From assembly GCA_964414815.1 (NCBI GenBank), contig CAYPXY010000015.1:1-64000 (forward strand): DNA of 64,000 bases, given 5' to 3'. Positions 8,423-17,635 of this stretch are shown piece by piece. Source of the DNA: Mariniblastus sp964414815 (lineage in GTDB: Bacteria; Planctomycetota; Planctomycetia; Pirellulales; Pirellulaceae). The notes beneath the pieces were generated by a model. The model was not told the origin of the DNA, made no database searches, and was given only the letters and a program-made list of their open reading frames with translations. A program made the translations under genes and the position numbers. Each line of letters begins with the position of its first letter. Position 1 is the first letter of the stretch.

Positions 8423-8743
8423 ATGGGCAACAACGAACCAAAATCTGCGGAATCTCAATCACCCACCGACGGGATTGTCGATCACGAAATGTACGAACAA
8501 AATCGTCAACGACGTTTACGCGATGCTCGTGCCAGCGAAGATGAATGGCTGGAGTGGTATCGAATGACTCCCATGGAACGCTGGCAGGAAACGTCAAAAT
8601 TATGGCAATACTATTTACAAATCGGAGGAACGCTTGATCCCGAACCCGATTCACAAAGCCCTTTCGATCCTGACCGCCCACCAAGTACACCACCTGCTTA
8701 TGGGGGGGCAGGCGTGCGTGTTATACGGCGCGGCGGAGTTTAG
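8423..8743 (+). CDS. Putative antitoxin-like partner of nucleotidyltransferase
   Basis: A 106-residue hydrophilic protein rich in Arg, Glu and Trp (DHEMYEQNRQRRLRDARASEDEWLEWYRM) with no recognised domain. It lies directly before a nucleotidyltransferase-fold gene, with which it overlaps by 110 bp in another frame, the usual arrangement for this kind of two-gene module. The C-terminal proline-rich tail comes from the overlap region. Antitoxin function is inferred only from position. Confidence 0.5.
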   Translation: MGNNEPKSAESQSPTDGIVDHEMYEQNRQRRLRDARASEDEWLEWYRMTPMERWQETSKLWQYYLQIGGTLDPEPDSQSPFDPDRPPSTPPAYGGAGVRVIRRGGV

Positions 8744-9119
8744 CCGGGATTGCGATATTGTCATTTTAGCAGACAACAAAAAGACACAACGAGACAAGGA
8801 TTGGCCGATGATCCGTAGACTGGTAGAGTCACACTACGAACAGTTTCGAGACAATCTAACCTACGAGCAAGTTCGCTTCTGGTTAAGCGAGTCGCGAACT
8901 GCCGAAATGCTGACTCGGCTTGTGTCCGAATATCCTGAGCAAGTCAACGCCCTATTGCAACAACGGCCATTGCTCAAAACTGCAAAAGTTGGAAATCGGC
9001 TGTCTTTGAATGAGCAACTTGACGCCGAACAGGCTGCCGAGCGAAAGATAGATGAAGTTTATTGGCAGCCGCTTCGACGCGAGCTTGAAATGCTACGCCA
9101 GCGGCCGGATCGGCGTTAA
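8634..9119 (+). CDS. Nucleotidyltransferase-fold protein with internal deletion (toxin remnant)
   Basis: A 161-residue protein. The N-terminal part has the nucleotidyltransferase signature MGGQACVLYGAAEFSRDCDIVIL (Gly-Gly and the first Asp pair); then it jumps directly to KKTQRDKDWPMIRRLVE, which in full-length relatives lies about 80 residues further on. The skipped part normally holds the third catalytic carboxylate (a strand of the form RVDVM), so the enzyme should be inactive. The reading frame is kept. The start is a TTG at 8634, supported by a strong GGAGG with 5-nt spacing at 8624-8628. It is probably the decayed toxin-like half of a two-gene module. Confidence 0.6.
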   Translation: MIPNPIHKALSILTAHQVHHLLMGGQACVLYGAAEFSRDCDIVILADNKKTQRDKDWPMIRRLVESHYEQFRDNLTYEQVRFWLSESRTAEMLTRLVSEYPEQVNALLQQRPLLKTAKVGNRLSLNEQLDAEQAAERKIDEVYWQPLRRELEMLRQRPDRR

Positions 9120-9173
9120 ACAAATTGCAGTCGGTCTTTTTCAGCCTGATTCTTGCAAATTTCGTCAACCCAT

Positions 9174-9617
9174 TCACCACGGGAGTTGGTCGTGAATGAG
9201 GTTCTCAAGTGCCCTTGGATCACCCTGTTTCATCTCTGCCATGAGTTGCGTTCGTTTGATTCGGCGTTCAATTCGGTTCACAAATCGATTGACCGTTGCC
9301 ATCTGGAAGCACACATCCGAAACGCCGCTCGCCCGGATCAACGGCATCCAGTCACGTAAATTATCGTCACTGAGGCCGAAAAAAGTTGTGCTGGAGAAAA
9401 CGGTTCCCCGGATTGCGGTGCAGTCAGCGATCAGGGTTTGTTGATTCAATTCCACGATCACCGCGTCCGGAGATTGGTTCGATTCACGAATGCAATCCTG
9501 AAGATTGAGTAACTGTATCAGCTTGACGTGCTCCAGTCGTTGACGCAAATGAAATTCGATCGTCGAACGCCAATGAAGACTTGGCACATGTAAGACAATT
9601 TTGGGGACGGATTTCAT
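9174..9617 (-). CDS. Degenerate receiver-like regulatory protein
   Basis: A 147-residue protein starting at ATG 9617, seven bases after the stop of the preceding regulator gene, so the two form an operon. The sequence KIVLHVPSLHWRSTIEFHLRQRL..SPDAVIVELNQQTL..FFGLSDD resembles the alternating strands and helices of a response-regulator receiver, but the phospho-acceptor position reads Glu (VIVEL) instead of Asp and the N-terminal acidic pair is missing. If it is a receiver it cannot be phosphorylated normally. A role together with the upstream regulator is inferred from position only. Confidence 0.4.
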   Translation of the reverse strand: MKSVPKIVLHVPSLHWRSTIEFHLRQRLEHVKLIQLLNLQDCIRESNQSPDAVIVELNQQTLIADCTAIRGTVFSSTTFFGLSDDNLRDWMPLIRASGVSDVCFQMATVNRFVNRIERRIKRTQLMAEMKQGDPRALENLIHDQLPW

Positions 9618-9624
9618 GGAAGTT

Positions 9625-11250
9625 CTACTCGATCTCCTCGAATGCATCCGGCCCGATCCAGTCAGGATCGTCCTCCTCACCCGACTCACTCAGCGGTTCA
9701 AAATCGTCAAGGTCGTCGCCCGTATCCATTTCAGAATCACCCGGGCGAAACTTGAGTTTTTCCCGGAGCGGTGTCGGGTAGGCACGTTTTGATTTTTTCT
9801 TCGCTTGCGCTGACTCGCTCGAATTGGGTTCCGTTTCATCGTGGTCAGTTTCAAGCCCCAGAAGCTGCATTCGGCGCAACAACTTGGCTCGATTAAGCCC
9901 CAGCAACCGGGCCGCATGGGCTTTGTTGCCTTTCGACTGGCTCAGCGCCCGCATGACCAACTCTTTTTCGATCGACATCAGATACGATTCCAGCTCAATC
10001 GTCGTCTCCACACGATTATCCAGTTGCTGAGCCCGCAACGAGTCGTGAAACTTCTTCGGAAGGTCGTCCACGGTCAGCAAGCGGTTTCGCGCATGCTCTC
10101 CGGATGCAGTGACGATGGATACGAGCTGATCCAGATTTCCGGGCCAACGATATTCGGCCAATTTTTGCAACGCGGCTTTATCAAACCCTGTCACCGGATG
10201 TTTCCGATCTGATTTTTCCAGCAACGCCTGTGTGAGCAAAGGAATATCCTCCGCGCGCTGCCAGAGCGGCAGAAGTTCAATGGTGGTGGTTCCCAAAATG
10301 GATGCCAGCTCCGTATCGAATTCACCTTGCTTCGCCAGATCGCGCAGATCGCGTTGCGAAGTCGTGATCAAGGTCAACGACAACTTAACGGATAATATTG
10401 CGCTCAATAGTGCTGCCTGGGATGGGCCGTCCAGTAAATCGGCTTCGAGCAACAACAGCGTATCTCTTTGTGGTGGGCCGCTCCGCTGCTTCGCCGCTGA
10501 ACTGCTCGTTTGCTGCTTGCGATCAAGCTCGGCAACAATCGTCTGAATCAAGGTAGGGTCAGCGATCGAGCCATCCACCAAAATCAAGTCGCCGCTGGTC
10601 CCTTCGGGACGATGAGCATGAAGGGTGCGTGCGAGGTGCTGCCGTCCGCTTCCTGGAGGCCCAACGATCTGCACCTCAGTCGCAGAACGGGCGGCCTGTT
10701 CGACTTGGCGGCGCAGTCGGACGGCAAAGGAACTTGAGCCAACCAACGAGTCGAGTGTATTCATTCGTTTTGACTGGCGCCGAATTTCCTCCAGTGCTGC
10801 ATGAAGGTCGTTCGCTTCGAGATTCTCGGCTGCAATCGGGGGACAAGTTTCGAGATCATCCGTATCGCTGACAACCAGCAGAAACGTCTCTTCGTGGTTG
10901 GCGTCGACCACGGGAGATACCCATGCCCAGCGGTAACGAACGGTTTCACTTTGTTCGCTCTCGACTCGTGCTGAGATCAGGTACCGGAGGGGTGTCGCAC
11001 TGGCGGGATCGTGGAAAGCATGGGGCGGTGGACAGATGGCCTTCAGTCGATCCTCAAGTTCGGTTGACTGCGGCTGGGAAATATAAAGCAGCTTTCTTCC
11101 AAACAGTGCATCGGGGTCGGTTTGCAGCCAGTCGGCACAGGCAGGATTGGCGTACTGAATCGTCCAGTCCTCAGCAATCAGGAAGATGATCGCTGCCGAG
11201 CGCTCAAAAATCTTTGCAAGTGCGGTTCCGCTGGTTCGAAATTTCGCCAT
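9625..11250 (-). CDS. PAS / degenerate AAA+ / Fis-type HTH regulator (sigma54 activator-like)
   Basis: A 541-residue protein with the domain order of an enhancer-binding protein: PAS domain (residues ~10-140, with IQYANPACADWL), AAA+ domain (~165-400) and a C-terminal Fis-type helix-turn-helix (NKAHAARLLGLNRAKLLRRM, ~467-486), then a long acidic tail ending in DDPDW. The AAA+ part is degenerate: the Walker A site reads GPPGSGRQ (197-204) without the conserved Lys, Walker B reads LLLLEADLLDG without the usual Asp-Glu pair, and no GAFTGA-like loop is seen. It should not hydrolyse ATP or remodel sigma54 holoenzyme; DNA binding is probably kept. The ATG at 11250 is preferred over a TTG at 11289. 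It diverges from ruvB. Confidence 0.7.
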   Translation of the reverse strand: MAKFRTSGTALAKIFERSAAIIFLIAEDWTIQYANPACADWLQTDPDALFGRKLLYISQPQSTELEDRLKAICPPPHAFHDPASATPLRYLISARVESEQSETVRYRWAWVSPVVDANHEETFLLVVSDTDDLETCPPIAAENLEANDLHAALEEIRRQSKRMNTLDSLVGSSSFAVRLRRQVEQAARSATEVQIVGPPGSGRQHLARTLHAHRPEGTSGDLILVDGSIADPTLIQTIVAELDRKQQTSSSAAKQRSGPPQRDTLLLLEADLLDGPSQAALLSAILSVKLSLTLITTSQRDLRDLAKQGEFDTELASILGTTTIELLPLWQRAEDIPLLTQALLEKSDRKHPVTGFDKAALQKLAEYRWPGNLDQLVSIVTASGEHARNRLLTVDDLPKKFHDSLRAQQLDNRVETTIELESYLMSIEKELVMRALSQSKGNKAHAARLLGLNRAKLLRRMQLLGLETDHDETEPNSSESAQAKKKSKRAYPTPLREKLKFRPGDSEMDTGDDLDDFEPLSESGEEDDPDWIGPDAFEEIE

Positions 11251-11372
11251 GAATGGATTGCAGACAGGAATGGATTCCGAGGGATTCAAAACGGAATAGA
11301 TTCCGTTCTACATCAAACGACCTCTTTCTGCTATACTGCCTCCTTTAAACAAGGACTGATCCCCCACCTCAC

Positions 11373-12395
11373 ATGGCCCGCGAAAAAATCTTAACCAATG
11401 CGCCGCAACCCGAGGATGACGATCCGCAACTGCGGCCCGGTCGTCTGAAGGAAATGGTCGGCCAGCGCGACGTCATCGAGCGTTTGCAGGTTGCCATTGA
11501 TGCGGCCAAGCAGCGCAATGACGTGCTGGGGCACGTCCTGTTCGATGGGCCGCCGGGACTGGGAAAGACCACGTTCGCCCATTGCATTCCTGCCGAACTG
11601 GGCGTGTCGGTCGAGTTCTTATCCGGTCCGAGCCTGCGCGCGCCCAAAGACCTCGTGCCCAGCTTGACCAATCTCACGCCAAGGCAAGTCCTGTTCATCG
11701 ACGAAATCCATCGAGTACCCCAAGCTGTCGAAGAGTACCTGTATACGGCGATGGAGGACTTTCGAATCGACCTTGTGATCGGTGAAGGAGTCAACGCGCG
11801 AACGCACAATTTCAAGTTGAAACCATTCACCTTGATCGGCGCCACCACTCGGTCTGGAATGTTGACCGGCCCTTTGCGCGACCGATTTCAAATTCATGAA
11901 CATCTGGAGTTTTACCAGCTCGATGATTTGACCGAGATTGTGGTACGCAATGCAAAGAAACTGGCGATTGCAATCGACGCCGAGGCAGCTTTGGAGATTG
12001 CGATTCGTAGTCGCAGCACACCACGTGTCGCAAACAATCGCCTGCGCTGGGTTCGTGATTTCGCGCAAAGCCGTGCGGCGGGCGAGATCACGCTGCAAGT
12101 CGCTCGCGATGCGTTGACGATGGCCGAAATTGACGAATTGGGGCTGGATCGACAGGATCGGCGCTATCTTGATACATTGATTCGTGTTTGCTTGGGCGGT
12201 CCCACAGGCGTGGGAACGATTGCGGCAACCATGAACACCTCGACGGATACGTTGGAAGACGAAGTCGAACCTTTTTTGCTTCGCAGTGAATTGATCCTGC
12301 GCACTCCGCGAGGACGAGTTGCAACCGCGAAAGCGTTTGGCCATTTAAAATTTGATCCGCCGAAGGGTGGATTTCAAAAGGGATTATTTGATTAA
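11373..12395 (+). CDS. ruvB: Holliday junction branch migration helicase RuvB
   Basis: A 340-residue AAA+ motor that, with RuvA, drives branch migration of Holliday junctions. Seen: Walker A GPPGLGKTT (residues 59-67), Walker B VLFIDEIH (106-113), sensor-I IGATTRSG, arginine finger region GPLRDRF, and the C-terminal winged helix with GGPTGVGTIAATMN and a final TPRGRVAT..FGHL. Length matches the family. fabD starts two bases after its stop, so ruvB heads a ruvB-fabD-fabG transcription unit. ruvA and ruvC are not in the window. Confidence 0.97.
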   Translation: MAREKILTNAPQPEDDDPQLRPGRLKEMVGQRDVIERLQVAIDAAKQRNDVLGHVLFDGPPGLGKTTFAHCIPAELGVSVEFLSGPSLRAPKDLVPSLTNLTPRQVLFIDEIHRVPQAVEEYLYTAMEDFRIDLVIGEGVNARTHNFKLKPFTLIGATTRSGMLTGPLRDRFQIHEHLEFYQLDDLTEIVVRNAKKLAIAIDAEAALEIAIRSRSTPRVANNRLRWVRDFAQSRAAGEITLQVARDALTMAEIDELGLDRQDRRYLDTLIRVCLGGPTGVGTIAATMNTSTDTLEDEVEPFLLRSELILRTPRGRVATAKAFGHLKFDPPKGGFQKGLFD

Positions 12396-12397
12396 GT

Positions 12398-13306
12398 ATG
12401 ACGATTGCATTTCTTTTCCCCGGACAGGGAGCTCAGACGGTCGGAATGGGGCTTGCGCTTTGCAACGAAGTTCCCGCCGCAAGAAAATTATTTGATCGAG
12501 CGAACGAAGTCCTTGGCTTCGATTTGGCCGATGTTTGTTTCAATGGACCGGCTGAAAAACTGAATTCGACGGTCATCAGCCAGCCGGCACTTTACGTCAT
12601 GAGCATGGCATCGCTCGAAAAACTCAAGCTCGAAAATCCGGACGTGTATGAGTGCTGTGGCGCGGCGGCGGGACTGAGTTTGGGTGAATACACGGCGATT
12701 GCGTTTGCCGGAGGCTTGTCCTTCGAGGATGGCCTGCGACTGGTTCAGCTTCGCGGACAAGCGATGCAGGCGGCGGCGGATGAAGTTCCGAGCGGGATGG
12801 TGAGCGTGCTGGGGCTGGACCGAGAGAAAACGGACGCGGTCTGCAACCAAGCCCGAAAAGCGGATCAGATTTTGCAAGTTGCAAATTTGCTTTGCCCCGG
12901 CAATATCGCGGTTTCAGGCCATCTCGATTCCTGCGGTCAGGTAGACGCTGCGGCCCTTGCCGCAGGAGCGATGAAAACCGTTCCGCTTGCGGTGGCTGGG
13001 GCGTTTCATACGCCGTTGATGGAATCGGCGGTTCCCAAGCTGGCCGACGCGCTCTCGAGCATTGAACTTCAGCCGACACGTATTCCCGTTTATTCCAATG
13101 TCGATGCAAAACCGCACTCGTCACCGGATGAAATTCGCGAACTGCTGGTCCAGCAAGTTTGCGGGCCGGTCCTTTGGCAACAGTCCGTTGAGCAAATGCT
13201 GGCGGACGGAGTCAACGAATTCTACGAAATCGGAGTGGGACGGGTGCTGCGCGGCCTGATCAAACGCATCGATCGCAAGGTCGTTTGCCACGGCGTACCG
13301 GAGTAG
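12398..13306 (+). CDS. fabD: Malonyl-CoA:ACP transacylase
   Basis: A 302-residue transacylase that loads malonyl groups from CoA onto acyl carrier protein, the entry step of fatty acid elongation. The N-terminal FLFPGQGAQ, catalytic Ser94 in GLSLGEYTA, Arg in the QLRGQAMQ motif and catalytic His204 in GAFHTPLM are all present. The ATG lies two bases after the ruvB stop codon. Followed after 40 bp by fabG. Confidence 0.96.
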   Translation: MTIAFLFPGQGAQTVGMGLALCNEVPAARKLFDRANEVLGFDLADVCFNGPAEKLNSTVISQPALYVMSMASLEKLKLENPDVYECCGAAAGLSLGEYTAIAFAGGLSFEDGLRLVQLRGQAMQAAADEVPSGMVSVLGLDREKTDAVCNQARKADQILQVANLLCPGNIAVSGHLDSCGQVDAAALAAGAMKTVPLAVAGAFHTPLMESAVPKLADALSSIELQPTRIPVYSNVDAKPHSSPDEIRELLVQQVCGPVLWQQSVEQMLADGVNEFYEIGVGRVLRGLIKRIDRKVVCHGVPE

Positions 13307-13346
13307 AAACTATCAACCATCACCTAACATCTATCAACCAACAACC

Positions 13347-14108
13347 ATGACCTTAGAATCATTCAACGTCGATTTGACCAACCAAACTGCCATCGTCACC
13401 GGAGCCTCTCAAGGCCTTGGCCGAGCTATTGCTATTGCGCTCGGCGCAGCGGGGGCGCGAGTCGCCTGTGTGGCGCGCAATGCCGAAAAGCTGGCCGATA
13501 CGGTCGCCCAGATTGTTGCAGCGGGAGGTAAGGCTGAAGCGTTTGCCGCAGACGTCAGCGACAAAGACAGTATTGAAGGCGTGGTGAAAGCCGTTGCCGA
13601 AGATTGGGGGCGACTTGATATTCTGGTCAACAATGCCGGCATCACTCGCGATACACTACTTCCGGCCATGTCGGATGAGCAGTGGAATGATGTCATTACG
13701 ACCAATCTGACGGGAACTTTTTTGTTTACCCGTGCCGCCGCTCAGCGAATGATGCGTGCCCGATATGGCCGCATCATCAATATCTCAAGCGTATCGGGCT
13801 TGATCGGAAATGCGGGGCAAACCAACTACTCAGCCTCCAAAGCCGGCGTCATCGGGCTGACACGCAGTTTGGCGAAAGAACTTGCCAAGCGAAAAATTAC
13901 AGTCAACGCTGTGGCGCCCGGGTTTATCGAATCCGAAATGAGTGCCAAGCTTGGCGATGCGATCCTTGGGGAGGTCGTTAAACGAATTCCCGCCAATCGA
14001 ATTGGTCATCCCGACGATGTTTCCGCTTGCGTTCTGTTTCTTGCCAGTTCCGCCGCCAGTTATGTGACCGGCCAGGTGTTGACGGTGGACGGCGGAATGA
14101 CAGCGTAG
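13347..14108 (+). CDS. fabG: 3-oxoacyl-[ACP] reductase
   Basis: A 253-residue short-chain dehydrogenase that reduces 3-ketoacyl-ACP with NADPH in each round of fatty acid elongation. Seen: cofactor site TGASQGLG (18-25), NNAG (95-98), catalytic Ser148, Tyr161 and Lys165 in YSASK, and the C-terminal VTGQVLTVDGGM. The ATG at 13347 is preceded by an AC-rich leader with no Shine-Dalgarno. The other fatty acid genes, acpP and fabF, resume only at 17.6 kb, after two unrelated genes. Confidence 0.96.
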   Translation: MTLESFNVDLTNQTAIVTGASQGLGRAIAIALGAAGARVACVARNAEKLADTVAQIVAAGGKAEAFAADVSDKDSIEGVVKAVAEDWGRLDILVNNAGITRDTLLPAMSDEQWNDVITTNLTGTFLFTRAAAQRMMRARYGRIINISSVSGLIGNAGQTNYSASKAGVIGLTRSLAKELAKRKITVNAVAPGFIESEMSAKLGDAILGEVVKRIPANRIGHPDDVSACVLFLASSAASYVTGQVLTVDGGMTA

Positions 14109-14126
14109 TTGTCCGCCGCCCGTGGA

Positions 14127-14152
14127 ATAGACGTCCACGTCTGTCGGTGGGC
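14127..14152. repeat. ATAGACGTCCACGTCTGTCG intergenic repeat, copy 1
   Basis: The palindromic stretch GGAATAGACGTCCACGTCTG recurs at 49769-49796 (as TGGGATAGACGTCCACG), also just after a gene end. In this copy only the left half is present; in the second copy a matching inverted end (GTCTATCCCAC) closes a hairpin. Confidence 0.5.
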
Positions 14153-14281
14153 TGTTGTCAGTTGTCAGTTGGTTTAACCGCAACGCAACGCCAAGCAGTC
14201 CGCGATTACAATGGAATTGCTCACCGCTTCGTGTTGTGATTCTCTATTTTCGTGCATCTGTTTGTTTGGAAAGATATAGGT

Positions 14282-15544
14282 ATGATAGCCAGACTGCTAG
14301 TCACTTTCGCTGTGATTCTCAATGCGCCGGCATCAGTTGGCAGCGTTTCAGAACGCTGTCCGTTTTGCTCTGCGGTGAATATGACGCTGGCAGAGCAGAT
14401 CAAATTGAATGATCTGGTTGTGATTGCAACCCTGGTCGAACCTCCGGTGGTCGATCCTGACGAGCCTACGCTTCCGCCGGACCGAACCCCTACCGGGGAC
14501 GTTCCGATGAGTGAAAAAATGATCGGGACGTTTGAGGTTAGACGCATCTTTAAGGGCGAGAATTTTATATCGCAGGGCACACGATTTACCGCTACGATTA
14601 AAGATATAGAGCAGGTGGCTGTCGGGCAGGAGTTTTTGTGTTTGGGGATTGGGCCGCCGTTTATCGCGTGGGACGAGCCGATTGCCAGCCATGCCCGCGT
14701 CGAAACGTATCTGGAAGAAATTCAGGAGCTGCCGGAAAAGGGACCGGAACGACTGATTTACTTTCAGGACTATCTGGAAGACGAGTTGCTGGTACTGGCC
14801 ATGGATGCCTACGACGAGTTTGCCATCTGTGATTATGCAGACCTGATCGGGATGCGGGAGCAAATGAAACGCCACAAGCTGTGGGAGTTCATCCTGAAGC
14901 CAGAGGTTAGCGAAACTCATCGCCGATTGTACTTTACGATGCTGGGCGTATGCGGGCGGCCAGAGGAAGACGTGCCCAAACTCGAAGCCCTACTGCGATC
15001 CGATGATCCTGTGGATATGGCAGGGCTGGATTCACTGACCGCCTGTTATTTATGTCTCAAAGGAGGAGATGGGCTGGCGTTCATTGAGCAACGATTTTTC
15101 GTGAACGAAGACACCAGGTTCGAGACCATGCATCAGATTGCGGCTGCGCTTCGGTTTCACGGAACGGAGGTCGATATTGTGCCACGTGAGCAGCTGGTTA
15201 CCACCGTCCGAAAGCTGCTTTCGCGCCCGCGATTGGCGGATCTGATTATCCCTGATCTGGCTCGCTGGGAAGACTGGACCGCGATGGAAGAGTTGGTGAC
15301 GATGTTCAAACAGGCAGGCGATACCAAGTCGAATTGGGTGCGAGTCCCGATTTTCCAGTACCTGATCGAATGCCCGTTACCCGAGGCCAAAGCACATCTG
15401 GAAGAGCTAAAGTCAATCGACCCGGCTGCATTTCAACGCGCCATGACGCTATCGAGCTTCGATTTCGAGGATGAAGATGATGATGATGATGATGAGGAGG
15501 ACGAGGCAGCGGGCGAAGAGGATGAAGATGAGGCCGACCGTTAA
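14282..15544 (+). CDS. Secreted protein of unknown function with an acidic tail
   Basis: A 420-residue exported protein. The ATG at 14282 gives a clean signal peptide (MIARLLVTFAVILNAPASVGS); a GTG 30 bases upstream is less likely. After the signal comes CPFCSAVNMTLAEQI and a small beta-rich domain that resembles planctomycete exported proteins; residues ~150-390 are helical with a HEAT-like rhythm; the last 40 residues are almost all Asp and Glu. I do not recognise a family. It sits between fabG and acpP, which are normally neighbours, and ends before a bidirectional-looking hairpin. Confidence 0.65.
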   Translation: MIARLLVTFAVILNAPASVGSVSERCPFCSAVNMTLAEQIKLNDLVVIATLVEPPVVDPDEPTLPPDRTPTGDVPMSEKMIGTFEVRRIFKGENFISQGTRFTATIKDIEQVAVGQEFLCLGIGPPFIAWDEPIASHARVETYLEEIQELPEKGPERLIYFQDYLEDELLVLAMDAYDEFAICDYADLIGMREQMKRHKLWEFILKPEVSETHRRLYFTMLGVCGRPEEDVPKLEALLRSDDPVDMAGLDSLTACYLCLKGGDGLAFIEQRFFVNEDTRFETMHQIAAALRFHGTEVDIVPREQLVTTVRKLLSRPRLADLIIPDLARWEDWTAMEELVTMFKQAGDTKSNWVRVPIFQYLIECPLPEAKAHLEELKSIDPAAFQRAMTLSSFDFEDEDDDDDDEEDEAAGEEDEDEADR

Positions 15545-15570
15545 CGAAGCAATACGTGAACAGATACAGA

Positions 15571-15608
15571 ACAAGCTACCGCGTTATAACGGTAGCTTGT
15601 TCTGAGCT
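15571..15608 (+). terminator. Terminator hairpin between converging genes
   Basis: ACAAGCTACCG and CGGTAGCTTGT arms separated by an 8-base loop, followed by TCTGAGCTTTT. It lies between the 3' ends of the secreted protein gene and the converging M28 peptidase gene. Confidence 0.7.
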
Positions 15609-15619
15609 TTTACTTCGCT

Positions 15620-17284
15620 TTAGTTTTCTACACCTTCAGCGTTTTCTGCGCGGTCGCGTTGCCGTTGGCCTTCGCGACGGGGTTGGCCGTTTGCACTGCC
15701 TGCTTCAGCAGCGCCTCCTCGCCGTCCTTGCCGTCGGGGTTCCGCCGCTTGATCTTCCGCAGAAGCCGGCGAACGTGGCAACAACGTATCGGCTTCGGCC
15801 AGCATGAACGCGGCAATGGCAGACACCGTCGAGTTCTTCACAAGATATTCTGGAACGGCCTGATCCAGACGATCGTTTTGCGTGTGCCAGGCGTACCGGT
15901 AATCGGCCGTCCCTGTCTTGCCCCAAAAGAAGCCGGGGACTCCGACCGCGTTAAAGGAGGCATGATCGCTCGCGCCCCCTCGTACTGGCATGCGCGGCTG
16001 GACGTTGAGTTTAATAGGGACTTCAGGAAACGCGACACTCATCACTGCGACGACAGGGCTGAGCATTTCTTCCATATTCTCAGCGCAGGTCAAGGACGCT
16101 TGTTGATTGGTGCCACTATCATCGACAAAGACGGCCGAAATCTTGGCGCGTTCTTCTTCGGACAGGCTCTGGACGTAAGCTCTCGATCCAAGCAGCCCTT
16201 GCTCTTCGCCGGACCAAAGAATAAACCGAATGGTTCGTTTGGGTTTGACCTTGGCGGCGGTCAGAATTCGAGCGGCTTCAATCGTGACGCTTGAGCCCGT
16301 CCCGTTATCGACGGTTCCCTGCGAGCCGGGGCCATCCCAGCTATCGAGGTGAGCCGAAATGATGACGACTTCGTCCGGCAATTCGGTGCCAGGAATTTCA
16401 CCGATGGTGTTGTAAAGCGGAATAGGCCCCGCAGTAAATTCATGTTTCAAATCGAATTCGACAACGACTTCTTCACCGTCGGAGACGCGGCTGTTAATAG
16501 CGTCATAGTCTGACCGGCGGACGGTCACGGTGACAACGGGAGACAAGTTGTTGATATCCAGCTGCATGATCCCTGGCACCCCACCGGTGTTGACGATTTC
16601 GCCTTGGGCCGTTGAAATATAGCCAGCGATTCCAGCACTTTCGATACGAGACGCAAATGCAGAATCAGCACCGCCCGGGCGACGTGTGGTCGGAGCACCG
16701 GGACGCTTGAGCACCCATGCGCCTTCGAGGCGTTCGGCGACGGCTTCCAGTTCTTCTTCCGTTCGCGGTTCGTGAACGACATGACCTTGACGAGGGCCGT
16801 CCGTTCCGGCTGACCAGGACCGGGTCGTGAATTCGAATCGCCGCTCAATGGGCTTGAGCATGCCGCCACTGCTGGGTCCTCGGTCGAAACGAACGGGCAT
16901 TTGTCCCCATTCCTTAACTTCGACATTCTCCATTCCGAACTCCCGGAATTGATCAGCCACCCAGTGATTCGCTCGCTCAAGTCTTGATGAACCGGTCAGT
17001 CGAGGGCCGATTTCTTCGCAAAGGTAGGCCAGATGTTTCATCGTCTGGTTCCGATTCTTGCCCTCGTCGATGATCTTTAGCAAGGGATCCACCAGGGCAC
17101 TGGGGATCACCGCGTCTTTGGTGGCAGTGGCCTGCTGTCCATTGAGTACGTCATCCTGACCGCAGAGCCGTCCGGTATTGGATTCGAGAAAAATTGAAAA
17201 AACAGCGATTCCCAACAACCCTGGCAGGAACCGATTCAGAAATGGTGGTGAACTCATTCCGTTAGTGACCGAAAAAGTGCCCAT
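15620..17284 (-). CDS. M28-family zinc aminopeptidase, secreted, with PA domain
   Basis: A 554-residue exported peptidase. An N-terminal hydrophobic segment (residues ~17-33) is the export signal. Residues ~165-280 form a protease-associated (PA) domain. The M28 core has the two-zinc ligand set: His312 (SAHLDSW), bridging Asp327 (DNGTG), Glu360-Glu361 (LWSGEEQG), an Asp near 388-389 and His467 (AWHTQNDRLD). It should release N-terminal residues or dipeptides outside the cytoplasm. The last 45 residues are low-complexity Ala/Arg/Gly/Gln. An internal ATG at 17257 is an alternative start. It converges with the preceding gene and diverges from acpP. Confidence 0.9.
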   Translation of the reverse strand: MGTFSVTNGMSSPPFLNRFLPGLLGIAVFSIFLESNTGRLCGQDDVLNGQQATATKDAVIPSALVDPLLKIIDEGKNRNQTMKHLAYLCEEIGPRLTGSSRLERANHWVADQFREFGMENVEVKEWGQMPVRFDRGPSSGGMLKPIERRFEFTTRSWSAGTDGPRQGHVVHEPRTEEELEAVAERLEGAWVLKRPGAPTTRRPGGADSAFASRIESAGIAGYISTAQGEIVNTGGVPGIMQLDINNLSPVVTVTVRRSDYDAINSRVSDGEEVVVEFDLKHEFTAGPIPLYNTIGEIPGTELPDEVVIISAHLDSWDGPGSQGTVDNGTGSSVTIEAARILTAAKVKPKRTIRFILWSGEEQGLLGSRAYVQSLSEEERAKISAVFVDDSGTNQQASLTCAENMEEMLSPVVAVMSVAFPEVPIKLNVQPRMPVRGGASDHASFNAVGVPGFFWGKTGTADYRYAWHTQNDRLDQAVPEYLVKNSTVSAIAAFMLAEADTLLPRSPASAEDQAAEPRRQGRRGGAAEAGSANGQPRREGQRQRDRAENAEGVEN

Positions 17285-17635
17285 ATGACGCCCTTTATGT
17301 GTGAATGATGATGGCCCGCCAACCCCGAAGTTTCTAACGATGGGTACAACTATCCTTTACTGGGGAGAAACTTTCAACTCCCCCAATCATTCCCGGCTGG
17401 ATTACCCGGGTTTTTAAACAAATTTACCGACGGACCAGAGCCGTTTATGGCCCCTATCAACAGCAAATATTGATTTCGGCAAAAAAATCAGGCAAAATAG
17501 GTGGAAAGACCCTTGACCCTGTTTATGTAAATCCTCTATCTTTTTAGGCGTCCTCAGACAACCATTGTTTGTGGAAACGCAATCGTAGTTTGTAGAAGTA
17601 TTTAGTTTTCCTCACACTGAAAAGGAGGCCGATTC
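17285..17635 (+). promoter_or_regulatory. acpP upstream region with predicted promoter and strong RBS
   Basis: Non-coding gap between the divergent M28 peptidase and acpP genes. TTGACC at 17513-17518 and TATCTT at 17537-17542 (18-bp spacer) form a plausible sigma70 promoter for acpP, and AAAGGAGG at 17621-17628 is a near-perfect Shine-Dalgarno before the ATG at 17636. This is the strongest ribosome binding site in the window, as expected for a highly expressed carrier protein. Confidence 0.55.
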
